Shown: positions 26,513 through 34,470 of the stretch, piece after piece
How the letters are laid out: every line of letters begins with the position of its first letter
Position numbering within the stretch: position 1 is the stretch's first letter
NCBI GenBank assembly: GCA_934477125.1
Contig: CAKSOL010000008.1
Location: forward strand, 62,001 to 126,000
Reading direction: 5' to 3'
Length of the DNA: 64,000 nt
Origin: an uncultured Eubacteriales bacterium
GTDB taxonomy: Bacteria > Bacillota > Clostridia > Oscillospirales > Acutalibacteraceae
Program-made: the position numbers and the translations under genes
The notes under the pieces: generated by a model
Seen by the model: the letters and a program-made list of their open reading frames with translations, nothing else
What the model was told of the DNA's origin: nothing
The model's database searches: none

Positions 26513-26528
26513 TGTCTCATTTGAGACA
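26513..26528. promoter_or_regulatory. Palindromic Crp/Fnr-type operator at the transcription start
   Basis: TGTCTCA-TT-TGAGACA is a perfect inverted repeat whose half-sites TGTCT/AGACA are separated by six bases, the geometry of Crp-family sites (TGTGA-N6-TCACA). It begins about 11 bases downstream of the -10 box, so bound protein would block transcription of the regulator/transporter operon. Confidence 0.7.
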
Positions 26529-26538
26529 CTTTTTCTAT

Positions 26539-26566
26539 ATTATAGCATATTTTAAGGCTTTGTCAA
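26539..26566 (-). promoter_or_regulatory. Sigma-A promoter of the regulator/transporter operon
   Basis: On the minus strand, TTGACA (26566-26561) and TATAAT (26544-26539) match consensus exactly with a 16-base spacer. The predicted start is about 26530, immediately before the palindrome at 26513-26528. Confidence 0.85.
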
Positions 26567-26597
26567 GGTGCGGCGGGAAAAAAATATCGTTCAGTTC

Positions 26598-26626
26598 TTG
26601 AATGTTTTTTATCAATGTTATATAAT
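26598..26626 (+). promoter_or_regulatory. Sigma-A promoter of dinB
   Basis: TTGAAT (26598-26603), a 17-base spacer and TATAAT (26621-26626). The predicted start around 26633 leaves too short a leader for ATG 26639 and supports ATG 26660 as the dinB start. Confidence 0.8.
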
Positions 26627-26631
26627 AAAGG

Positions 26632-26645
26632 GGAACAAATGTTTG
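26632..26645. promoter_or_regulatory. LexA-like SOS box of dinB
   Basis: GGAACAAATGTTTG matches 13 of 14 positions of the Gram-positive LexA consensus CGAACRNRYGTTYG. It lies at the predicted transcription start of the error-prone polymerase gene, where LexA would repress it until DNA damage. Confidence 0.7.
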
Positions 26646-26659
26646 GAAGGAGCGGAGCT

Positions 26660-27862
26660 ATGGCTGACAGAATTATACTTCATTGCGACCTGAACAATTT
26701 TTTTGCTTCGGTTTCCCTGCTTTCAAACCCTACGCTTTATGACCTGCCGGTCGCCGTCTGCGGAAGTAAGGAGGAGCGGCATGGTATAGTGCTTGCGAAA
26801 AACGAGCGTGCAAAGAGCTGCGGCGTTAAAACCGCCGAGGCGATATGGGAGGCAAAATCGAAATGTCCCGACCTGATTATTCTGCCGCCGGATTATAAGG
26901 CGTATCGGCATTATTCAGAGGAAACCAGAAAAATCCTGCTGAGGTATACCGACCTTGTTGAGCCGTTCGGAATAGATGAATCCTGGCTGGACGTTACCGG
27001 CAGCACACTGCTTTTCGGGGACGGCGAGACGATAGCGAACCGGATAAGGCGCGATGTGCGCTCCGAGCTGGGGCTTACCGTTTCGGTAGGAGTAAGCTTT
27101 AATAAGATATTTGCCAAGCTCGGCTCGGATATGAAAAAGCCGGACGCGGTTACGGTTATTTCCCGCGAAAATTACCGGGATAAGGTCTGGCGGCTGCCGG
27201 TTGAAAATCTGCTGTTTGTCGGGAAAAGCACAGCCTCCCGGCTCCATAGCTGCGGAATTTTCACTATCGGCGACATTACCGAATGTGACAGCGCCGTTCT
27301 GCACCGCCTGCTCGGCAAAAACGGCGACCAGCTGAAAAAATACGCGCTCGGCGAGGATAATTCTCCGGTTACTCCGCCGAGCGGAGACGACGTTCCGAAA
27401 AGCATCGGCAGGTCGGTCACTCCGCCTTATGATATAACCTGTCCTGAGCAGGTATGGGAAATTTATCTTGAGCTTGCCGAGGATATAGCAGGCAAGCTGC
27501 GCCGCCACGGTCTTTTCGCCGGCGGACTCCAGGTTCATACCCGAACCCTGTCCCTTGTAACAAAGGAATACAGCCGAACCCTCGCCGTTCCGCTCAACAC
27601 CTCAATGTCAATAGCAAGGCGCGGAATGGAGCTTTTTAAGGAAAGCTGCGGCTGGGAAAGTCCGCTGCGCTCGGTAGGACTGAGGGTGATAAACCTGAAA
27701 GACGGCAGCTGCGCCGTTCAGCAGGATATGTTCGGAGATAACGCGAGGGACGAGAAGGATGAAGTAATCGAAAGCTCAATGGAAAATCTGCGGGAGCGCT
27801 TCGGAAAGGGCAGCATAAGGCGCGGCAGAAATCTTAACGGGAGGGAAACGGAAGAACGATGA
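26660..27862 (+). CDS. dinB: DNA polymerase IV (Y-family translesion polymerase)
   Basis: ATG 26660 is preceded by AAGGAG with seven-base spacing; earlier in-frame starts lie at or before the predicted transcription start. The 400-residue product has the Y-family palm motifs ILHCDLNNFFASV (metal-binding Asp) and EPFGIDESWLDVTG (D-E pair; the usual SIDEAFLD is slightly changed), helix-hairpin-helix region LLFVGKSTASRLHSCGIFTIGDI and a little-finger domain. It copies damaged DNA with low fidelity. A LexA-like box at its promoter suggests SOS control. The gene ends in a four-base overlap with a sugar-phosphate kinase gene, an unexpected partner. Confidence 0.9.
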   Translation: MADRIILHCDLNNFFASVSLLSNPTLYDLPVAVCGSKEERHGIVLAKNERAKSCGVKTAEAIWEAKSKCPDLIILPPDYKAYRHYSEETRKILLRYTDLVEPFGIDESWLDVTGSTLLFGDGETIANRIRRDVRSELGLTVSVGVSFNKIFAKLGSDMKKPDAVTVISRENYRDKVWRLPVENLLFVGKSTASRLHSCGIFTIGDITECDSAVLHRLLGKNGDQLKKYALGEDNSPVTPPSGDDVPKSIGRSVTPPYDITCPEQVWEIYLELAEDIAGKLRRHGLFAGGLQVHTRTLSLVTKEYSRTLAVPLNTSMSIARRGMELFKESCGWESPLRSVGLRVINLKDGSCAVQQDMFGDNARDEKDEVIESSMENLRERFGKGSIRRGRNLNGRETEER

Positions 27863-28764
27863 TATACACGGTTACATTGAATCCGGCGCTTGATTATTAT
27901 ATGAATGTTCCGGGAGATTTTTCCCTGAATGTCACCAACCGCTCGTCGGGAGAAAGATTTGAGTTCGGCGGAAAGGGGATAAATGTTTCGGCTGTGCTGG
28001 CACAGCTCGGAATTGAAAGCGTTGCCCTCGGATTTATCGCTGGATTTACCGGCGGCGAGCTTGAACGCGCCGTAGAAAAAACCGGCTGTAAAACCGATTT
28101 TATAAGGCTTGAAAGCGGGCTTACGCGGGTAAATGTCAAAATCAAGGGCGCAGGCGAAACCGAAATAAACGCCGCCGGACCGTATATTCCGCCCGAAAAG
28201 CTGAAAATTCTTTTTGAAAAGCTCGGACGGCTTTGCGGGGACGATATTTTGGTGCTTTCGGGCAGCGTTCCGCCTAATTTGCCGCAGGATATCTATGCCC
28301 GGCTGCTTTCCTGCCTGCCGGACGGAAAAATTAGAATCGCTGTGGACACGACCGGCGCCGCATTGCTCGGTATACTGAAATTCCGCCCGTTTGTCATAAA
28401 GCCTAACCTTGCTGAATTGGAGGAGCTGTGCGGCGGAAAATGCCGCAGTCGGGAGGAAATTATCGCCGCAGCAAAACGGCTTCAGGCTCTCGGCGCGCAG
28501 AACGTTCTGGTTTCTCTCGGAGCGGACGGCGCTCTATTGCTTACGGCTGCCGGCGAAACGCTTAGCAGTCCGGCGGTAGGCGGAAAGGCGGTCAACACCG
28601 TCGGCGCGGGCGACTCAATGCTTGCCGGCTTTATCGCGGGCAGTTCGCAGGGCTTGGAATACGCCCTGCGCCTCGGAACAGCCGCCGGAGGCGCTACAGC
28701 CTGTATGGCCGGACTTGCAACCCGCTCCGCTATTGAATTGAAATTCAAAGAGCTGCAAATGTAA
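27859..28764 (+). CDS. fruK: PfkB-family 1-phosphofructokinase-type kinase
   Basis: The 301-residue product starts with MIYTVTLNPALDYYM, has GGKGINVSAVLAQLG near residue 37 and the PfkB signature with catalytic Asp in NTVGAGDSMLAGFIAG. Length and motifs fit the 1-phosphofructokinase/tagatose-6-phosphate kinase subgroup, which makes fructose-1,6- or tagatose-1,6-bisphosphate. The symbol is given by similarity; LacC-type specificity is possible. The usual fruR/fruA partners are absent; instead the gene overlaps dinB by four bases (ATGA) and would be co-transcribed with it. A bidirectional terminator follows. Confidence 0.75.
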   Translation: MIYTVTLNPALDYYMNVPGDFSLNVTNRSSGERFEFGGKGINVSAVLAQLGIESVALGFIAGFTGGELERAVEKTGCKTDFIRLESGLTRVNVKIKGAGETEINAAGPYIPPEKLKILFEKLGRLCGDDILVLSGSVPPNLPQDIYARLLSCLPDGKIRIAVDTTGAALLGILKFRPFVIKPNLAELEELCGGKCRSREEIIAAAKRLQALGAQNVLVSLGADGALLLTAAGETLSSPAVGGKAVNTVGAGDSMLAGFIAGSSQGLEYALRLGTAAGGATACMAGLATRSAIELKFKELQM

Positions 28765-28832
28765 AAAATGATATGCGCTGCTTTGTAAAACCTGTGCGGC
28801 GCAATATCCCGACCGTAAATTTATATTGATAT

Positions 28833-28878
28833 ATAATATACCGGAGTAAAACCCTTATCGGTTACTCCGGTATATTAT
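28833..28878. terminator. Bidirectional terminator between kinase and phosphomannose isomerase genes
   Basis: A perfect 17-bp stem (ATAATATACCGGAGTAA and its complement) with a 12-nt loop is followed by ATTTTTAATG on the plus strand and lies between two convergent stop codons, so it can serve both operons. Confidence 0.85.
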
Positions 28879-28886
28879 TTTTAATG

Positions 28887-29918
28887 TTATTTACCTTTTT
28901 TCGGCAGGCAGCACTGTATAAGCTCAAGTCCGCGTCCTTCGGCAAACAGATAACCGTCGGTTACAGCCGGAGCAAAGAAGTAATCTCCCCTTTTTACCTC
29001 TCTTGCAAAGTCCTTGCAGGTAACTGTACCCCTGCCGTCAGATACTACATAAATAGCGGGCGCCGGCAAAGCAATTTTTTCATCCGCGTAATAACGGTAT
29101 ACCGCAAAACAGGGAGTTTGCTCATATGTAATAAGCTCTTCAATATTGCCCCTGCGTTTCGGAACGCAGTACAGACCGCGCTTAGATACGGCGTCTGCTC
29201 CGGCAAAATCCATATCAAAGCATTCAAATGCCTGTTCCGGCGTAAGACCTAAATATTTTTCATTGTCGCTCAGCACATAGCCGCCGCAGCGGTTTTCAGG
29301 CTGTATGGTAAAATCCGTAGGCTCCTGAACCTCTATCAGCAGACAGCCCTTGCCTATGGCGTGTATGGCTTTACCCGGTATAAGATAAACGTCTCCGGTT
29401 TTAACCGGAATACGGTTCATCATAGCTAAAAGCCTTGTATCGTCGTCAGCCTCAAAGGCACTTCTCAGCCGGTCGGCTGTATATTTTGCGTTAAAGCCGA
29501 AATAAATGCAGGCGTCGGCTTTAGTTCCGACAATAATCCAGGATTCGGTTTTTCCGAAGCCGCTGTTAAAATATTTGCGTGAAAATGCCTTGTCGGGGTG
29601 CACCTGCAGCGGCAGTCTTACAGAGCTGTCAAGAATTTTAACCAGCACGCCGAGCTCAGTTCTGTCTTTGCCTAAAAGAGCTTCCCTGTGTTCTTCGAGA
29701 ACATCGTTGAAATACTCACCCGATTCAAGCTGTGAAATACCCTCGTTAAAAACGGTGCTGCCCTCATTAAGCGCTTTTACGCATGAGCAGACCCATTCTT
29801 CGGGATAAAAGCCCTCTGTCGAATCATCACCGAAAAATTCGGCAAACTGACTGCCGCCTGTGTATATTCTTCTTACGCGGTTTTTCTTAAAAAATATAGG
29901 CGCATTGAGATTTATCAT
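28887..29918 (-). CDS. Type I mannose-6-phosphate isomerase-like protein
   Basis: The 343-residue protein has the type I PMI pattern: LPLQVHPDKAFSRKYFNSGFGKTESWIIV, which contains the zinc-ligand Gln, His and Glu, and GDVYLIPGKAIHAIGKGCLLIEVQEPTDFTIQ, which supplies the second His. These zinc enzymes interconvert aldose- and ketose-6-phosphates, classically mannose-6-phosphate and fructose-6-phosphate. It is the last gene of the minus-strand operon with a glycyl radical enzyme, its activase and an FGGY kinase, which suggests the pathway handles a phosphorylated sugar. The gap to the kinase gene is 18 bases. Confidence 0.8.
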   Translation of the reverse strand: MINLNAPIFFKKNRVRRIYTGGSQFAEFFGDDSTEGFYPEEWVCSCVKALNEGSTVFNEGISQLESGEYFNDVLEEHREALLGKDRTELGVLVKILDSSVRLPLQVHPDKAFSRKYFNSGFGKTESWIIVGTKADACIYFGFNAKYTADRLRSAFEADDDTRLLAMMNRIPVKTGDVYLIPGKAIHAIGKGCLLIEVQEPTDFTIQPENRCGGYVLSDNEKYLGLTPEQAFECFDMDFAGADAVSKRGLYCVPKRRGNIEELITYEQTPCFAVYRYYADEKIALPAPAIYVVSDGRGTVTCKDFAREVKRGDYFFAPAVTDGYLFAEGRGLELIQCCLPKKGK

Positions 29919-29936
29919 ATCAAATCACATCCTGTT

Positions 29937-31295
29937 TTATAAAATGTAGTGTACCAAATTCTTCTGCGCGTCAAATATATCCCTGTAATGCCCCGATGCC
30001 GCGGCGGCAAACACAGCCGCACCGAAAGCCGCCTCCTCCCTGTGGAGCGGAATGTTGAGCTTAAAGCCGAACATTTCTTCAAGATATGCTTTAAGCACGG
30101 GACTTTTTCTTATGGCGTTTCCTGAGGCCGCAATCTCCGTAACCGTGCCGCTGCAATGCGGAAGCATACACCTGTAAAGCGAATAAAGCTCTTCAGCCAT
30201 ACCGTATAAAAAGCCTTTGGTAAGCTGCGACGGGGTAAGGTTTGTATCGGTTATATTATAAATTCCGCCTTTAATTTCAGGGTTTTTGCGTGTTCCGCAA
30301 AATCTTGTGTCAACTTTAAGGGTATGCTCGGATATATTTTCAGCCGCAATGGCATCCATAACAGGATAAATGTTATTTGTATCTCCGCCGAACAGCGACG
30401 CACATTCCTTGAAGAAGCTGTGGAGCAGGGCAAACGAGCGTCCGCCGCACAGCGGTGCGCCTACCAGCAGATACAGCCCGGAATTAAGCGGTCTTAGCTC
30501 GCAGTCGTTTAATACGGCGTGCTTATTTGTAATAATCGATACCTGACTTCCTGTCCCTATGTTTACAAGCGCACAGCTTTTTCCGTTTACCGAACCGATA
30601 ACGCTTGCCTGATTATCTCCGATTGCCGCTGCAACGGGTATGCCGTTGGTATCGTATCCGGCTGTTTCCGCGCCGCATACGACCTCAGGTAAAAATCCGG
30701 CGCTAAGTCCTATGCTTTCGATTGCGGCTGCGTCAAAGCAGTTTTTTTCGGTGTCAAAGCAGCCCAGACTTGCGGCGTCGCTGCTGTGCATAAGCGGCCT
30801 TGTTCTGCCGGTAAGCGCCATAACGGCATAGTCGTGTATGGTGCATAGAGTTACGGCTGTGTCAGGCACACAGCCTTTGTCACGGTTTACAAAATCGGTA
30901 ACAAGCCCGTAGCCCGAAGCCAGCGGATAACCCGTTTTTTCGGAAAGATATTCGGCGTAGGTGCTTTGCCCGTAAGGCAGATTACCCGAAGCGTCCTGCC
31001 AGGTATACAGCGGACTCACCGCTTTCCCGTTTGCATCAAGATATAAAACTCCGTGCATTTGTCCTGTAACGCCTATTGCGTTTATAGGGGCGAATTCCTT
31101 TACAAGCCCGTCTTTAAGCGCGCAGACCTTGCTTATAATGGCTTCCGGATTTTGCATTCTTCTTGAGCTGTCACCGCTTGATACGGCGGTATCGTTGTTT
31201 ACGGTGACCGTCTTTAAAACCTCGCCGGTTTCACCGTTTAAGGCAACTGCGCTTATGGTGGTCGTTCCGATGTCAAGCCCTATAAATCTTAACAT
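29937..31295 (-). CDS. FGGY-family carbohydrate kinase
   Basis: The 452-residue kinase has the N-terminal ATPase motif IGLDIGTTTISAVAL, then GVTGQMHGVLYLD and a C-terminal domain with AASGNAIRKSPVLKAYLEEMFG and EAAFGAAVFAA. FGGY kinases phosphorylate ketoses, polyols or glycerol; the GQMHG motif and length resemble the sedoheptulokinase-like branch, but the substrate cannot be fixed. The start overlaps the end of the glycyl radical enzyme gene by seven bases, and its GGAGG ribosome binding site is formed by that gene's codons for Gly-Gly-Ile. Kinase and radical enzyme production are therefore tightly coupled. Confidence 0.85.
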   Translation of the reverse strand: MLRFIGLDIGTTTISAVALNGETGEVLKTVTVNNDTAVSSGDSSRRMQNPEAIISKVCALKDGLVKEFAPINAIGVTGQMHGVLYLDANGKAVSPLYTWQDASGNLPYGQSTYAEYLSEKTGYPLASGYGLVTDFVNRDKGCVPDTAVTLCTIHDYAVMALTGRTRPLMHSSDAASLGCFDTEKNCFDAAAIESIGLSAGFLPEVVCGAETAGYDTNGIPVAAAIGDNQASVIGSVNGKSCALVNIGTGSQVSIITNKHAVLNDCELRPLNSGLYLLVGAPLCGGRSFALLHSFFKECASLFGGDTNNIYPVMDAIAAENISEHTLKVDTRFCGTRKNPEIKGGIYNITDTNLTPSQLTKGFLYGMAEELYSLYRCMLPHCSGTVTEIAASGNAIRKSPVLKAYLEEMFGFKLNIPLHREEAAFGAAVFAAAASGHYRDIFDAQKNLVHYIL

Positions 31296-33655
31296 TCTAT
31301 ACCTCCGGTGGATTTTGGATCAAGTCGGTTTATAATATCCTGCTGAATAGCGGGGGAAAGGTCAAGGAAGTTTACAAAGGTTCCGTGTATGCGCATAATG
31401 TATACGCCGTTCGGCGCGTACTTTTCGGGGTTGGCAAGCACTTTTCTTAACGTTTCGGGCGTGGTGACGTTTACATACAGATAGAAAGGCTTTTCCTTTC
31501 CGGTCAGCGGATTAAAGAATAACGGATTTATTACCTTTGTTTTAAATTCCATACCCTTTGAGGAATAGCTTTCGGAAGTAAAGTATTTGGGATCAATGCC
31601 AAAATGCGAAGCGCAGCCGCCGGTCATCTTCATAAAGGGAAGCTTCATAACCGAAAGCGTGCGGAAGCCGAGTCCCGCCTGAGCGTCGCCGTAAAGCGGA
31701 TCTATGCCGTAATTGAGCATATCGCGCGCCTTTCTGCCGTTGGGAAGCGCTCCGACCTGATATCCGTAAAGCAGATGAGTAGACGGTGTGCTGAAATCTG
31801 CGCGGAACGGATTGCCGAGATAATTTTTGCTTGAATTTACAAGGTCTGCCGCTTTAGAGCAAACCTCTGCGGTTTCGGCATCCGCCTCGGCGTCGTTATT
31901 CCCGAATTTGGGACAGCTCAGCAGATATTCCCTCAGCTCTTCATCATTTTCAAAGTTGTTCTGCAATGCCCTTATAAGCCGTTCGGCGTCCTGCGGTCTG
32001 TCCTTCAAAAGGTGCTTTATAGCGACAAAGGAGTCAGCCACAACCGCACTTCCGTGAATAAGACATCCGCTGCCGTTGTATTTGGTTCCCTGATGATTTA
32101 TGTCGCGCATATCATATCCGGTTTCAAGACAACCCATAGAAGCGCTTAAAAAAGGAACGGTAAGAAGCGATACCGCACGCGACGCACTGTTTGCCGATTC
32201 AACCATTTTGCTTACAACCGTTTCGAGGTTTGCATAAAAGCGTTCCTTTACATTTTCAAGCAGCGAAACGGCGTTTTCGGGTTCGATGTCCAATGTTTTA
32301 AGTCCCGAAAGGGCAGAGACGCCCCCGTTTAAGGTAAGCTCAAGCACCTTTGCAAGATTAAGCCAGCTGTTTGTGGTGTTGCCGTTATCCTTGCCCATAA
32401 TAAGCGGCTCCTGACAGCCGGCAATGGAGTAATCGGGAATATCGGATTTATCAATACCGGATTTTTGCAGTAGCTCAAACATCATATCATCGTTAAACAG
32501 CGACGGCGTAAGGCATCCCGGTGTAAAGAAAAATCTTCCCATTTCCTCATAAACCTTGTCGGGAGTGTTTTTATGAAGCTTAACCGAAAGTATCGGCTGG
32601 GGAAAGTTCATCTCATAGTAAGCGTCCATAATGGCGTATGTCATAGGATTGGTAAGGTCATTCCCGTCGGCATCGCGTCCGCTTAAAATAAGATTTTGGG
32701 AAATAGCCCAACTCCGATCCGCCACATTATAAAACGCCAGTAAATGGCTGAACAGCGCGGCAGAGGTCTCTCTGTCAAGACCTTCCTTCGCGCGGTACGG
32801 TTCAAAAATGCGGTCGGCGTTTCCTACCGAAAATGCAAACGGATTGGGTGCCTGCTCTATGCACATAACCTGCCACATAAGAATAAAGCTTTGTATCGCC
32901 TGGCTCAGCGTTGTGGCGCCGTTTGCCGGCACGCACGACAATGCGTCCGCTATGCTGAGCATACGCTCCTTTACATCGCCGTCTGCTGTACTCTCGGCTT
33001 TGCTTAACGCTAACCTGCGGTAACGTTCTGCAAAGATAAGCACGGCGTCTAAAGAGCGTCTCATGCCTTTAAGACCGGATTTCTGTGCCTCGTCCGCGTT
33101 AAGAATTTTTTCTTCGGCATATTTAATAAGGCTCAATACGCCGTCCTTGAGCACAGGACGAAAATCGGGAATAACGTGTCCAGTAACCTGTTCGATAAAA
33201 TAGGTCGCTTCATCGGTGAGCGGATGTGCGTCATCATATACCCGGCTTAATGCCTTGACGTATTCGCTCCTGCGGTCAGCCTCACGCATTTTTTCAATCC
33301 TCTCGGCGGGTATATCATCATTCGGCTCAATATCGTTGAAAACCGCTGTGGGGTCGCAGTATCCCGAAAAGCTCTCAACCTTAAAGGCGGGGTTGATAAG
33401 CGCATAGCTGCGTGCAAATGCGTCGTTTTGTGTGCCGGCAAACACGGCATTGTCGCTTATAGATATCGGGAGCTCTTCCGCAACACGGCACAAAAGCTCC
33501 GCCTTGCGTTCTATGGCGGGCAATTCCTTGTAAAGGTCGGCGTATTTGTGCTCAATTTCCTTGATAAAAAGCCAGCCGTCAAGCCGCTTTGTCTGCTTTT
33601 GTTCTGCAAAAAGAGCCTTGGCAAGACCGATAATGTGCTCATTTGTCATTTTCAT
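31289..33655 (-). CDS. Glycyl radical enzyme, dehydratase/lyase-like (not pyruvate formate-lyase)
   Basis: The 788-residue protein has a pyruvate-formate-lyase-fold N-terminus and the two radical landmarks: the thiyl Cys in SIAGCQEPLIMG (C414, with Glu416 in the C-x-E motif) and the glycyl loop YIMRIHGTFVNFLDLSP (G758). A single Cys followed by x-Glu is typical of glycerol/propanediol dehydratase, choline lyase and related eliminases, whereas pyruvate formate-lyase has adjacent Cys-Cys. Length matches glycerol dehydratase. The loop R-I-H-G-T differs from the common R-V-S-G-Y/F. AAAGGAG lies eight bases before ATG 33655. It is flanked by its activase and by sugar kinase and isomerase genes, not by aldehyde-using or microcompartment genes, so its substrate may be a sugar or polyol derivative. 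Confidence 0.85.
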   Translation of the reverse strand: MKMTNEHIIGLAKALFAEQKQTKRLDGWLFIKEIEHKYADLYKELPAIERKAELLCRVAEELPISISDNAVFAGTQNDAFARSYALINPAFKVESFSGYCDPTAVFNDIEPNDDIPAERIEKMREADRRSEYVKALSRVYDDAHPLTDEATYFIEQVTGHVIPDFRPVLKDGVLSLIKYAEEKILNADEAQKSGLKGMRRSLDAVLIFAERYRRLALSKAESTADGDVKERMLSIADALSCVPANGATTLSQAIQSFILMWQVMCIEQAPNPFAFSVGNADRIFEPYRAKEGLDRETSAALFSHLLAFYNVADRSWAISQNLILSGRDADGNDLTNPMTYAIMDAYYEMNFPQPILSVKLHKNTPDKVYEEMGRFFFTPGCLTPSLFNDDMMFELLQKSGIDKSDIPDYSIAGCQEPLIMGKDNGNTTNSWLNLAKVLELTLNGGVSALSGLKTLDIEPENAVSLLENVKERFYANLETVVSKMVESANSASRAVSLLTVPFLSASMGCLETGYDMRDINHQGTKYNGSGCLIHGSAVVADSFVAIKHLLKDRPQDAERLIRALQNNFENDEELREYLLSCPKFGNNDAEADAETAEVCSKAADLVNSSKNYLGNPFRADFSTPSTHLLYGYQVGALPNGRKARDMLNYGIDPLYGDAQAGLGFRTLSVMKLPFMKMTGGCASHFGIDPKYFTSESYSSKGMEFKTKVINPLFFNPLTGKEKPFYLYVNVTTPETLRKVLANPEKYAPNGVYIMRIHGTFVNFLDLSPAIQQDIINRLDPKSTGGIEC

Positions 33656-33668
33656 AATTATTACTCCT

Positions 33669-34397
33669 TTATGTATTTATTAAATCAAAACCGCCTGATT
33701 TAAAAGCATTTTTAAATTTGTTAAGCGTGGCTTCGGAAACAAAGCCGTCCTTTACGGTATATTCTTTGCTGCATTTCCGCCACTTTTCACGTCCGTATTC
33801 GTGATACGGCAAAAGCTCAATGTCAAACCTTCCGCCTGAAAGCTTCAGCGCCGAAAAGAAGTCAATGAATTTTTCAAGATCGCAGTCGCTGTCGTTAAAA
33901 CCGTGTATTAACGGTATTCTCAGGTGCGGAGCGCCTTGTGCGGAAATTATGGATATGTTGTCAATTATCGGCTTTATGTCGGCGCCGGTTATTTCTTTAA
34001 GCTTTTCGCCGTCTGCGTGCTTAAAATCAATCATCCAGCAGTCGCAGACAGAAATCAGCCTTTTAAGATTTTTATTTGTCGCATTGGTCTCAATGGCGGT
34101 TGAAATTCCCATAGCCTTTACGCTTTTCATAATTTCGTATACCGCGTCTAACTGAAGCGAAGCCTCGCCTCCGGTAAAGGTTATTCCTCCGCTGTCAAAA
34201 AACATCGGCGCGCACGATAATATCTCTTTTATCACTTCTTCACAGCTTTTTTCGGCCGCCTTGCCGTAAATATCCATACCCTCAGGATTGGAACACCACG
34301 GACAGTGCATATTACAGCCCTGCAGATGATACACAAGCCGGTTTCCCGGTCCGTCCTGCGAATAGTTAAATCCGCGCTGGAAATACCGTAAAATCAT
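33669..34397 (-). CDS. Radical-SAM glycyl radical enzyme activase, short form
   Basis: ATG 34397 is chosen because AGGAG lies eight bases upstream; the frame stays open for 59 more hydrophobic codons that overlap the divergent regulator. The 242-residue product has CNMHCPWC (C-x3-C-x2-C, the [4Fe-4S]/SAM site) and the GGE motif TFTGGEASLQ. It would install the glycyl radical on the adjacent enzyme. Its length is that of pyruvate formate-lyase activase; the extra ferredoxin-like cluster domain found in most activases of dehydratase-type glycyl radical enzymes is absent. The gap to the enzyme gene is 13 bases. Confidence 0.9.
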   Translation of the reverse strand: MILRYFQRGFNYSQDGPGNRLVYHLQGCNMHCPWCSNPEGMDIYGKAAEKSCEEVIKEILSCAPMFFDSGGITFTGGEASLQLDAVYEIMKSVKAMGISTAIETNATNKNLKRLISVCDCWMIDFKHADGEKLKEITGADIKPIIDNISIISAQGAPHLRIPLIHGFNDSDCDLEKFIDFFSALKLSGGRFDIELLPYHEYGREKWRKCSKEYTVKDGFVSEATLNKFKNAFKSGGFDLINT

Positions 34398-34419
34398 AAA
34401 AAGCGCTCCTTTTAAAAAT

Positions 34420-34448
34420 TTGACAAGCAGGGGTATTTTTAATATAAT
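34420..34448 (+). promoter_or_regulatory. Sigma-A promoter of the ROK regulator gene
   Basis: TTGACA (34420-34425), 17-base spacer, TATAAT (34443-34448): both hexamers are consensus. The 73-base divergent region must also hold the promoter of the glycyl radical operon, for which I see no clear hexamers. Confidence 0.8.
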
Positions 34449-34470
34449 ATAGGAAAAGCAGGTGACCGTT

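Noticed and set aside
31289..33655. Glycyl radical enzyme as pyruvate formate-lyase
   Set aside because: The active site has one Cys followed by Gln-Glu-Pro rather than adjacent Cys-Cys, the glycyl loop differs, and the neighbours are sugar enzymes.
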